64,000 nt of DNA from Teratosphaeria epicoccoides (lineage: Eukaryota; Ascomycota; Dothideomycetes; Mycosphaerellales; Teratosphaeriaceae): NCBI GenBank assembly GCA_021401465.1, contig JADDMT010000069.1, positions 103,504 through 167,503 of the forward strand, given 5' to 3'. Positions within the stretch are counted from its first letter, which is position 1. Every line of letters begins with the position of its first letter. Both the position numbers and the translations under genes were made by a program. Below the pieces are notes generated by a model. That model did not search any database and was not told the DNA's origin. It saw only the letters and a list, made by a program, of their open reading frames with translations. Positions 55,384 to 64,000 of this stretch are shown in pieces.

Positions 55384-56332
55384 TGTTAGAAGGGTAGGTG
55401 CTAATAGCAGGAAGGGGATTAGGTATTAGACTTGCAGAGTAGTAAAGAATATCGATAAAGGTAATTAACCTTGTACTAACTATCCCCTATAGAGGAGAAG
55501 ATTAAATTAAGCACGAAGCTCCTAACTACCTGTCCTGAAGCTATCCCTATATACTAGAGAGACAGGGCAGCTCTATTAGATCTGTTAACAGACCCGTTAG
55601 ACCTATGTCTATAGATCTGTAGACTAACCCTACAGATCCTAGGGTCTATTCTTACATGACAGATCCCTTCCCCTATGTAGGCCTACAGATCTGTAGACTA
55701 ACCCTATAGATCTAGGTATCTGTCCTCACGTGACAGACTCTCTCTTCTATGCCTACGTTATAACTCATAGTACTATGACTTATAATACTGTGACTTATAG
55801 CACTCATGACAGCTATGACTTAGGCTATAGTACTCGTGACTTATAGCACTTATGACACTCATGACACTATCCCCCTCTTAGCCTAGCTCGTCCCTAAGCT
55901 ACCTTATTAGTGCGGGGTTTCTCTTGTTCTTTCTTTGTGTAGTAATGTCTTCTCTTTCTACATTACTACCTTGTGTCATCCTAGACACTAACGCCCCTTT
56001 AACGTAGAAACATAAACGCCGCGCGAATCGAATCTATCGTTAGGGCTAGGATAGCATGAAGTCCTATACTTAGTGTCAAGAGTTAAAGCTTGTTTGTCAA
56101 GTACATATTTCCTTAGGGAAATGTTCGTAGTGTTACTTTAGTAACTATCGAAGTTACGACGCGAAGGTAACAGAGGTCGAATAGAAGAAGTTAGGTAATT
56201 AGCGGAAAAGGCTAATTGCTAATCTCGATCGTGCAAAGGCGGCACTAGCCAAGGCTTCGTAGAAGATAATAGAGGCGCATATAAAGGAGATGCGTCTTCA
56301 GAAACAGTTAGACACGGTTAACCGTGAAGTCG
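55384..56332 (-). mobile_element. Gypsy element B, copy R2 (LTR-like part and ORF start)
   Basis: Starts with TGTTAGAAGGGTAGGTGCTA immediately after the pol fragment of R1, and follows R1 and R3 through the LTR-like part into the antisense ORF (ATG near 55947). Homology stops abruptly at about 56332 after GTGAAGTCG, inside the ORF. Its version of the ORF keeps the frame but has TAG/TAA at Gln/Trp positions and two of the cysteines changed to Tyr (TGY to TAY, G to A). Strand is given as that of pol in R1 and R3. Confidence 0.8.
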
Positions 56333-57599
56333 CGTCACGAAAATCAAGGCCCTAAGTAGACTAAGTAACTTGTGTTACTTAGCTTACTTACCTACTCGTC
56401 TGACTTGGCCTGCTTGTATGTACCCCTAAGAAACTCGGCCCCTCCTAAGCTACTCGTGTCGCGGACGCGAGTAGCTTAGAGTACAAGAGTGCTATTAGTA
56501 AGTAACTTACTACTAGTAGTATACTAGCGGCAAGTAGCTCGGGCACGCAAGCTAAGCTACTTAAATCAAAACAATTTGCACGTAATAGATGTTAAAGTCA
56601 TGATTTTAGTTAATACTACAAATCTTGTTATTGTCGCACTATACTCTTTTACTATTAACACTAAATCTGACGTATAACGCAGGTCAAGCAGATTTGCTAA
56701 CACTAAACACATATATAGCTTAAACGCAGCTTTCACAACGCCTCTTGAATTCAAGCAAGCTGCTATATCTGACTTGCGCCTTACGCCTAAAGACCTTAAT
56801 CAGTATAGCTAGTAACAAATGCATAGCTACTACATACTATCTACACATCCTGTATCGGCTCTTACACATGACTCTTTTACTTGCCCTTATCCTCTATTCC
56901 GTTCTACTAGCTTACCTTCACTACTAATGACTCTCCTAAAGCGCTACTATTTTGCCTCTCCTGTAGCTTCTTAAAGGTCGTATCATTAAAGACCTTGTCG
57001 CTATAGCCCTTAATCTGCTCTGACAAGGTCGAGTCCATAAATGCCATGTGCTACTACAACTGACTATCCCTTAACTTAGTGTCGCTAAGCGCATCCTCTA
57101 CCTTCTCTACAACGTTCGACTAGTTGCTTATAAGGTCACACTAATCGAGCAGAGCACATGCTATGCTACATCACGACCGTTAGCTAATGTATACCCCGTA
57201 GCTACTAAACTACTGCTAGTACCTCCTATTAATATCGAAGTGCTAGCGGTATATTAGTAGCATAACGCTAGTATACTACTAGCATACTTACCTAGCATTT
57301 TTTGCCTCTGCCTCTAGTAAAGCTTAGCTCCTACTATCGCCTTAGTCTTTGTTCTTCGCGGTTAAGCTTCGTGTCCTATAGCTATTATCATTAACTACGC
57401 TACTACGTAGAGTTAATAATTATACTTACTATGTGCCCGCTCTAGTAAGTCTTTGCGTTTCGCCTCTTACTAGAGCCACGCTAGTGTTTATCTGTTGTTA
57501 GCATAGTTTAGTTAATATATGAGTCCCCTTACCTATACCGCTTGTCTACACTAGTCACGATTAACCGCCTACTCCGTAGCTTAGGCCTCTTGCTACTTC
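56333..57599. other. AT-rich insert, left part, unidentified
   Basis: New sequence begins at 56333 (CGTCACGAAAATCAAGGCCC). No protein domain recognised; short frames only. Confidence 0.4.
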
Positions 57600-59628
57600 C
57601 GCCTCGTTAGCAATAGCTGGCCCTCACGACGCGCTAAGGCTACTAACCTTTCATCTTGTATGTGTCTAGGTTAGGGCTTATCGACTATAGTAGCTTTTGT
57701 ACTAGAAAAGTACATGTTAGCAATCATGGCTATAATTTCAGACAAGAAACTAACCTCGTTGTCATGACACTATCGTGTAGTGTGTCCCGCGTTAATGGCT
57801 CCTCTAGTCCCTACATCGGCTAGTCGTCACTATCATAATTGCTTGCCTTACTACTATAGTTACTAACATTTGCCCTTTCGCCATTATGGCCCTCGCTCCC
57901 TCTGTTAGTGTCTGCTTAAACATCCGCTACATGCTTGCGAACGCCTACTATTGATGACATTAAGGCCTAGCTTGATCCTCGTGTCAGGCTAATACTACGC
58001 TAACCTAACAATTACGTACGACCTAGCAGAAGTTAGCACAGGCCCTCTCGACAATGTCTCCTACATACTATTCTTGCGTAGCGCCTTTTGCCTCTGTAAG
58101 TCCTTATATTCCCTCTCTAAGCCTGTCATGCCGCGATCCTTCTTAATAGCTAGGGCCGCCTACACTAGTAGTGCTGTCTTGCCTTTGTCCCCCCCCCCTA
58201 ATATACGTGCCGTAATAGTCGCCATGATAACCTCTTGTCTATTAGCATCGAGCTCTTCCTAATACTTTTTCTTCCCCTCGAAGATATCATCGATATCGAC
58301 ACCGCTAACTAGAACCTATCTCGTCTTGCTAGCCTTCGTCTTAAACTCCGAAGGGCTATTTCTGATCTAGGCTAGTAGGTATGTAATAGTAGCACACACG
58401 CTGTTTAACATGAAAGCGTTTACCTCGCGTGACTCTAAAGGATTCTATGCTAGTTTCTAATTAGACTAGAAGAACGCCTTCTTTATACAAAAGATCACGA
58501 GCGGGCTTAGAAACCTCCGGTCCTGTGACATGTTAGCGCTTTTGACGACATCTAAGCCTTCTCTCCTTACCTCTTCTTCGTTCTTACATTCAAATCTGCT
58601 TTCTATTAACATGTCTGCAGCCTAGTCCTTTAAACCCTGCTTATCGTCTACCTTGCCAGACTATGCGAGTATAGCTTCTCTGACCCTATTCGTGCAGTTA
58701 TTACGACACTAACGTAACCTCTGCCTTATCTACGCCCCTAACATTAGCACCTCCTCATAGGACCTATGTAGATACTTATAGTATCTAAATCTACGTCGTC
58801 TAGCCTCGAGCTAACTCGACCTTTCATCCCTAGCATATTACGCGCCACGAGCTACTAGTCTATTGCAATACGCTTACAACTTGGCTAGTAAGTAGGAGCT
58901 GTAGAGTATAGCACCGAAATGCCCTTCCGCCCTTGTGAAGCGTCTATCTACAAGAGTTCTTAGACTTTAACAAGCAAAGGCTCGATTAACTTGTCTTTAT
59001 GCACGGGAGGGCTACTACGTATATCTTCGCTGCCAGAGTAGTCATATCCTTAGTCGGAGTTTATAGTCTAGCTGCTATTATGGCCTCGACGGCTACTCGA
59101 CTAGCTCCCGGACTGACTTTAACTACTACTATCGCCCTAGTAGCTACGAGACTTGCTATTGCGGTAGTTTTGACTGCTGCTGTCGCTCCCGTAATTAGTA
59201 GGTTAGCTGTCATAATAGCCTCGACAGATGCTTAGCTGCTATGTCTTTACCCTGTTACTCTTAGGTTTGCTACTATCTTGTCGCGCGTCGCAAGACGATA
59301 ACCGAGGCCTCTTGTACGGCTAATTCTGCCTTAGTAGTAAGGATGACCGCTTATGCGTCTAGTCTCTTCGTGACTAGTACGTCGTTGTCTGTATGCATGT
59401 TAGCATAGCCGCTATATGCGGGTAGCTTCTTACATTAGTCGCCTTCGTATAGGCTTTAGGCACTATAAAATCCTCATGCTCCTAGTTAGCTATCTCCTTA
59501 TTGCCGTCGTCTACACTATCGCTATCGTTACTTAGCAGGTCTTCTAAATCATTCGCTAGATTGTAATTCGAACCGCTACTAGATAACGCGGAACGTGACC
59601 TCTGTTATCTGTCTTTCTTTAAAGGCAT
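57600..59628 (-). pseudogene. Long RIP-killed ORF, serine-rich N terminus, family unknown
   Basis: From a minus-strand ATG at 59628 a frame can be followed for several hundred codons with only TAG/TAA breaks. It starts MPLKKDR, stop, QRSRSALSSSGSNYNLA, then NDLEDLLSNDSDSVDDGNKE, with a Ser-rich region after it. Near 58720 the frame shifts once. Below that one reads GKVDDKQGLKD, ADMLIESRFECKNEEEVRRE, RRFLSPLVIFCIKKAFF, NPLESREVNAFMLNSVCATI, GVDIDDIFEGKKKY and EELDANRQEVIMATITARI. The region from about 58600 to 58250 is reminiscent of the DUF6532 proteins that fungi carry in large numbers in transposon-rich DNA, but this is only an impression. The lower end is approximate. Confidence 0.55.
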
Positions 59629-61927
59629 GATTAAAGACGGACGCGACTTAAAGGATTAGTAGAGAACAGAGCGCAGTATATCCTTCTTAGTTATGTAGGT
59701 CTAGTAGCATGTTAGTAAAGAATAATATATAGCATGTAAATATGTACATACTACGAGTTACTATCTGATGTAGCTACGTGGAGTCTATTAATGTAGAAGA
59801 AAGAGAGGACGCGATGTTTACAGTATCTTATGACGCGTAAGCGTCATCTAAATTCGGCTACCCCTAAAACTGCGGCGGCGGTACTTTTAGCTTGCTAGCG
59901 GTATGCTATTAAAATACCGCTAGTAGAACTAGCCTCGGTTAGCATTGATTCTTCATTTATAGCTAGTATAGGTACTACGAAACATCCGCGCTATATAGCA
60001 TGTCTGCCTGTATAACATAGCTAGACTACTACTACTACGAAGCGCCCGCTAAAAGCACTAGTTATGTGCAAAACACATTAATAGGTACACTAGCATTCTA
60101 CGCAATCTATACACTAAAAAGCCGAGTCGACAGTCCTTAGTCGATACACTAGACACGAGTAGCAGTGTACCTATTAAGAGCCTACCCTATTCTCTAGTCT
60201 CTATCCGACAATCCTATACCCTATATAACTGTCAGTAGTCTCCGAGAGTAATGTAGACAATCTCTCAGGCTAGCTAACACCTATCCCTAGCCGTAGCATC
60301 TTAGACATCAACTAGCGTAAGATCCGCGCACAAGACTATCTTCTTAATCGATAGGACTAGTATAACGACTGTCTGCGTCGATATTAACGTAGGCACGCTA
60401 ACCTCATCTCTACTGACGGCGAGTCGAGCCCTATATACACACTCTGACCCGCGGCAGTTAAAGCGGCCGCATGTGCTCGCGCGCCTGTAGATGCCTACAC
60501 GTAGTCCCTGTCAAGATAGAGCCTAAAAGCGTAGTCGAAGTAGGCACGCCTATAGTCTCTATCGCAGAGTTCTGACATCTTGCTTTAAGAGTGCTCACAC
60601 TAGAAGGTCTAGTGACAAGCCTGCGCGCTTACAATTCGGCACCTAGTAGAGGGTGACTATAAGATATAAGCCTAAGTAGTGTTACATCAGAGGTAGTTAC
60701 TCTGTAGTAGATCCTGCGTATATAGTAGTAAGAGTAGTTCTGCATGCGAGAGAATATTCTGTACGTATTATTCTAAAGGCCTTTACCGCGTTTAAACTAT
60801 AACAGCCGTACTACTTTCGTGTTAACCCTAGGTAATTATTAACTTCTAGACTGTCCGCCGCAAATAGTTTGACGATATCTTGTATAGTAGATGCCGAAAA
60901 CTAACCTCCTCTGCTCGTGTCTATAACGCCTCTACTGTCGCCAGGAATTTGAGTTGTAATTCCCTGCTACTACTAAAGAAGGCGCTTGTTTCCTAGAACA
61001 TGCGCTCCTTCGCTACTATTGACCGTACAACTTAGCTAAGTAGGCTAAGCTGCTCTATCTGTTCTTCTAACGTAGCGTACAGGCGTAGGTAATTGTCATG
61101 TTAAAGTATAAGGCCCGCTTCGATCGTGCCTATACTCTGCTACTATAGTACCTTAGGTTTGTAAATTGTGCCGCGCTAGGTCTTAGAGGTTCTTGTTAAG
61201 GAAACACGCACACTTATCGTTTAGGCTATGCCTATATCGTGTCTATTTAAATTGCAGATGTTAGCATTACTCGAAACACGCGTTGTTTATACTCGTTAGT
61301 CTCTTAGCTAACTTCAGATAAAAGATGCGGCAGACCCTTCCGCGCTTTTCGTACCTTATTGCCATAGCCGTAGCCGTCGTATATGCGACGCCGCTTTGTC
61401 TATCTTCTAGTCCGCTACGACACTATCTACAGCAGGCATGATCTAGACGCTAGGGTCCTAATAATTATAGCACTTAAGACACGCATATAGGAACAGGATA
61501 CTTGAGCCTATACGCGTAAGGCAAGAGGATTAGCAGAAGCTATATCCTTACCTGAACTACAAGCTGCCCTCGTCGCCATTATAGGGTTCTCCTCATAGAT
61601 GACAACTTAGTAGTGTCAAAGAACATGTTCGTGCTATAGCTAACTAGGCATGTGTTAGTAATAACTAGTGCTATAGCTAATCAAGCATTTCAAAGGATCC
61701 TATTAATCGACCTAAGACACAGGCCTAAAGCACGTCGAGTTTCGCTTCCTCTGCTAGCTAAGAATGCATTGTATGTCGGGCCTCAAGAAGGGTTATTGCA
61801 GACGGCTCTATTCCGGCATCCCTGTCTCGTCAATGCACTGCTCTTAAGAGTTAGGCTATTCCGGCATCCCTGTCTCGTCAATGCACTGCTCTTAAGAGTT
61901 AGGAGGGTAGTAGTAGATATGCATAAA
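59629..61927. other. AT-rich, unidentified, with a 48-bp duplication
   Basis: Upstream side of the relic ORF at 59628 and further degraded DNA up to the start of R3. No domain recognised on either strand. One tandem duplication is listed separately. Confidence 0.4.
61808..61903. repeat. Perfect 48-bp tandem duplication
   Basis: The unit starting CTATTCCGGCATCCCTGTCT occupies 61808-61855 and is repeated identically at 61856-61903. Identity within RIP-eroded surroundings means the duplication is younger than most of the decay, or that it is too short to be targeted. Confidence 0.93.
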
Positions 61928-62238
61928 TGTCATAAGGGTAGGTGCTAATAGCAGGAAGGTGACTAGGTGTTAGACTCGGGAGCTGTGAAGAATATCGACA
62001 ATGGCAGTTAACCTTGTAACTGACTCTCCTCTAAGCAAGAGAGGATTGAATTGAGATTAAGCACGAAGCTCCTAACTGCCTGTCCTAAAGCCATCCCTAT
62101 ATACTAGAGAGCGACAGAGCAGCTCTGTTAGATCTGTCGACAGACCTAACAGATCCGTGTCTATAGATCTGTAGACTAACCCTACAGATCCAAGGGTCTA
62201 TCATCACGTGACAGATCCCTTCTTCCTTGTAAGCCTAT

Positions 62239-62265
62239 AGATCTGTAGACTATCCCTACAGATCT
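62239..62265. repeat. Perfect hairpin in the LTR-like part (AGATCTGTAG/CTACAGATCT)
   Basis: 10-bp arms AGATCTGTAG (62239-62248) and CTACAGATCT (62256-62265) with a 7-nt loop. A second near-perfect copy lies at 62165-62190. The same pair occurs at corresponding places in R1 and R2. In the older copies the arms are kept although flanking bases changed. Confidence 0.85.
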
Positions 62266-62496
62266 AGGGATCTGTCCTCACGTGACAGATCCTTTCTTCT
62301 ATGACTATGCCTATGACTCATAGTACTCCCATGACAGTACTATGACTCATAGCACTTAGGACCCACATGATCCTGTATCCTACAGTACTCCGGACAGTAC
62401 TCCTGACACTCATGACACTATCCCCCTCTTAGTCTAGCTCGTCCCTAAGCTACCTCATTAGTGCGGGGTTTCTCTTGTTTCTTCTTTCAAACTGTG

Positions 62497-63012
62497 ATGT
62501 CTTCTCTTTCTACATCACTGCCTTGTGTCATTCTAGACACTGACGCCCCTTTAACGCAGAAACGCAAACGCCGCGCGAATCGAATCTATCGTCAGGGCCA
62601 GGACAGCATGAAGTCCTGTACTCGGTGTCAAGAGCTAAAGCTCGTCTGTCGGGTACACATTTCCTCGGGGAAATGTTCGCAATGTCACTTTAGCAACTGT
62701 CGGAGTTGCGACGCGAAGGTGACAGAGGTCGAATGGAAGAAGTTAGGCGATCGGCGGAAAAGACTGATTGCCGATCTCGATCGTGCGAAGGTAGTCCTAG
62801 CCGAAGCTTCGCAGAAGATGCTAGAGGCGCATGCGAAGGAGATGCGTCTTCGAAAACAGTTAGACGCAGTCGACCGGGAGGTCGAAGATGGTCGCGCTCT
62901 CGAGGAGCGCGAGATCAGGGAGGAGGAGGCCGAGGAACAAGCTCTTGCGCAGGCCAGGTTTCTTCTTGACCTAGATCCTTCCGCGGGTCTCGCTCTTAGT
63001 CCTACGACATAG
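62497..63012 (+). CDS. Transposon-borne Zn(II)2Cys6-like coiled-coil protein, antisense to pol
   Basis: ATG at 62497, 171 residues, uninterrupted. A basic stretch (QKRKRRANRIYRQGQDSMKS, residues 21-40) precedes seven cysteines (41, 44, 51, 60, 63, 68, 71). Taking C41, C44, C51, C60, C63 and C71 gives C-x2-C-x6-C-x8-C-x2-C-x7-C, the spacing of the fungal Zn2Cys6 binuclear cluster. Residues about 77-165 form a continuous charged coiled coil (WKKLGDRRKRLIADLDRAKV, DREVEDGRALEEREIREEEA). DNA-binding cluster plus dimerising coil is the layout of small Zn2Cys6 regulators. It lacks the usual Arg/Lys-rich CxRCRxRKxKC core, so a retroviral-type nucleic-acid-binding role is also possible. It lies downstream of pol, on the other strand, and both reading frames converge near 63.1 kb. 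The stop TAG is shared with R1. Confidence 0.68.
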   Translation: MSSLSTSLPCVILDTDAPLTQKRKRRANRIYRQGQDSMKSCTRCQELKLVCRVHISSGKCSQCHFSNCRSCDAKVTEVEWKKLGDRRKRLIADLDRAKVVLAEASQKMLEAHAKEMRLRKQLDAVDREVEDGRALEEREIREEEAEEQALAQARFLLDLDPSAGLALSPTT

Positions 63013-63129
63013 AGCGCAATAGAGGGTTTCGCTAACTCCTCATATTAGGGTTTCCTGGATGGCGTGATAGCCGAGCCGGTCGACAGCGTCCCGCAGGAGT
63101 CTAGTCGTGGCTTAGGATCTTCTTCCTAG

Positions 63130-64000
63130 GTTCGTTCCTTTCTCGAAACTTCGTATCTTTTGCTGACAGTTTCGCAGGTGTTCTAGGGGTTCCCAGGTGT
63201 TCTCGGTACTCCCATATCCTTCCTATTTTACTAAGTACTGTCGCTGTCTGTCCCGCTAGCGAGTGTCGATAATCCTTTCGACAGAGTACTCCGGTTCTTC
63301 CACTTCAGGGTCGAGTAGTAAGGGTTCTGATTGCAGTGCGGCGTCCGGCGCTGCTTGTTCTAGCAGAGAGACATGGAACACAGGGTGTACTCTCATCTGC
63401 TCGGGTAGCTGTAATTCAAAATTGACTAGTCCCGTCTTGGCCTTAATCCTAAATGGTCCTAGTTTTACAGCGTCTAGTTTTTTACTCGGTTTGTCCGATT
63501 TGATGTGACGGCGGAGGAGATACACCTTGTCCCCCTCCTTTAGAATTAGTCCCTTAATTCTCTTACGATTCGCGTACCATGCCATGTTCTGCTGATAGAA
63601 CTGCAGGTCGAGTCGTGCTTCTGTTTGCAGTCGGCGTAGATGTTCTACTCGTCCGAGTGCTGCTAGGTTCGGATCACTAGCTAAGACGTCTAGAATGTCT
63701 TCTATAGCTGATCTATACGCCATCTGAAATGGCGAGAGTCCTGTCGACTCTGCCGGCGTACTATTATACGCGAGCTGTGCTATTAGCAACAACTCTACCC
63801 AGTTGTTCTGGTCCCTATTAACATAGGATCGAAGGTACTGTTCTAACGTCTGATTTAGGCGTTCTGTCTGTCCATCCGTCTAAGGGTAGAAGGAAGTACT
63901 TAATCGATGTTTGACCTGGAATTGTCTCATCAGGGCTCTCTAGAAGTTGGAGGTAAACACGGATCCTCGATCCGTTACTAGGTCCTGTGGCATGCCGTGT
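63130..64000 (-). pseudogene. Gypsy element B pol 3' end: integrase C-terminal part and chromodomain
   Basis: The minus strand from 64000 downward reads integrase core (HGMPQDLVTDRGSVFTSNF, stop, then TDGQTERLNQTLEQYLRSYV, NNWVELLLIAQLAYNSTPAE), a long uninterrupted part to 63256 (AYRSAIEDILDVLASDPNLA, VYLLRRHIKSDKPSKKLDAV, QMRVHPVFHVSLLEQAAPDA) and a chromodomain start EYSVERIIDTR. After a TAG at 63255-63253 the frame continues as a chromodomain (RQRQYLVK, stop, EGYGSTENTWEPLEHLRN). At least four stops make it non-functional as it stands, but it is far better kept than the R1 copy. Confidence 0.88.

Larger units (their letters stand above)
47440..64000. other. AT-rich, RIP-like transposon graveyard
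   Basis: From about 47.44 kb base composition changes sharply: TA, CTA and TAG become very frequent, and ordinary open frames over 60 codons almost vanish. When the relic frames are read on the correct strand they stay continuous for hundreds of codons and are broken chiefly by TAG and TAA where Gln, Trp or Arg would be expected. That is the product of C to T (and G to A) change and typical of RIP. The block reaches the window end. It contains the elements listed below, and no living host gene was found in it. Confidence 0.9.
61928..64000 (-). mobile_element. Gypsy element B, copy R3 (3' part, least decayed, runs off the window)
   Basis: Starts TGTCATAAGGGTAGGTGCTA. It contains an LTR-like part (61928 to about 62450) with two hairpins, the intact plus-strand ORF (62497-63012), and the 3' end of pol on the minus strand (about 63130-64000). 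Compared with R1 and R2 it has fewer TA-type changes and much higher GC, so it is the youngest or least RIPped copy. The rest of pol, gag and the other LTR lie beyond position 64000. The LTR's inner boundary cannot be fixed from one end. Confidence 0.82.

Noticed and set aside
58999..59235. Plus-strand open frame inside the AT-rich block
   Set aside because: It is antisense to the Ser-rich part of the relic ORF starting at 59628; the alternating Ala/Val/Thr sequence is the shadow of Ser/Arg codons.
61652..61948. Plus-strand open frame crossing the 48-bp duplication
   Set aside because: Its apparent repeat protein arises only because 48 is divisible by three; no start context, domain or homologous copy.
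62497..63012. Reading the cysteine ORF as a gag CCHC zinc knuckle
   Set aside because: The spacing lacks the C-x2-C-x4-H-x4-C pattern and the ORF is on the strand opposite to pol, so it cannot be the element's normal gag.

Overview
The window comes from a filamentous ascomycete fungus, most likely a Dothideomycete. The evidence is short introns (about 50-110 nt, with GTRNGT donors, CTRAC or CTGAC branch sites and YAG acceptors), fungal versions of housekeeping genes, fungal-type small secreted proteins, and an AT-rich block of transposon relics whose reading frames are broken mainly by TAG and TAA. That pattern is what repeat-induced point mutation (RIP, C to T, mostly in CpA) leaves behind. 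All start codons chosen here are ATG. Several genes are visible only after joining exons, and I checked that phases match at every junction I give.

Layout. (1) 1-3.2 kb holds debris of a secondary-metabolite locus: a polyketide synthase ketoreductase end on the minus strand and an MFS efflux pump remnant on the plus strand. (2) 4.3-47.3 kb is gene-rich. In order it carries: a GT34 glycosyltransferase; RAD52 and KEX1 (divergent); a secreted protein with six exons; a cysteine-rich secreted mini-protein; a 461-residue secretory-pathway protein with six exons; chorismate synthase (ARO2); mitochondrial porin (VDAC); asparagine synthase and an Ecm25-like RhoGAP (divergent); a mitochondrial J-protein; a RING-H2 protein; an open frame interrupted by one amber stop; mitochondrial ribosomal protein bL17m and MICOS subunit Mic12 (divergent); dihydrofolate synthase (FOL3) and a long disordered protein (divergent); TAF13 and UTP25 (divergent); and a small HsbA-like secreted protein. 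(3) From about 47.44 kb to the end the sequence turns abruptly AT-rich and is filled with decayed transposons: a Tc1/mariner transposase, a chromodomain Ty3/gypsy element, three copies (R1-R3) of the 3' part of a second gypsy element, and two unidentified relic ORFs.

Functionally the gene-rich part is mostly housekeeping: homologous recombination, secretory processing, the shikimate pathway, asparagine and folate synthesis, mitochondrial porin, translation and cristae organisation, basal transcription and rRNA processing. At least five close pairs are transcribed divergently from short shared promoters. Three or four predicted secreted proteins lie between them, one of them next to the transposon block.

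The most unusual object is in the last 2 kb. The least decayed copy of the second gypsy element carries an uninterrupted 171-codon ORF on the strand opposite to pol. It encodes a Zn(II)2Cys6-type cysteine pattern followed by a long charged coiled coil. The same ORF is present, broken by RIP-like changes, in the two older copies.
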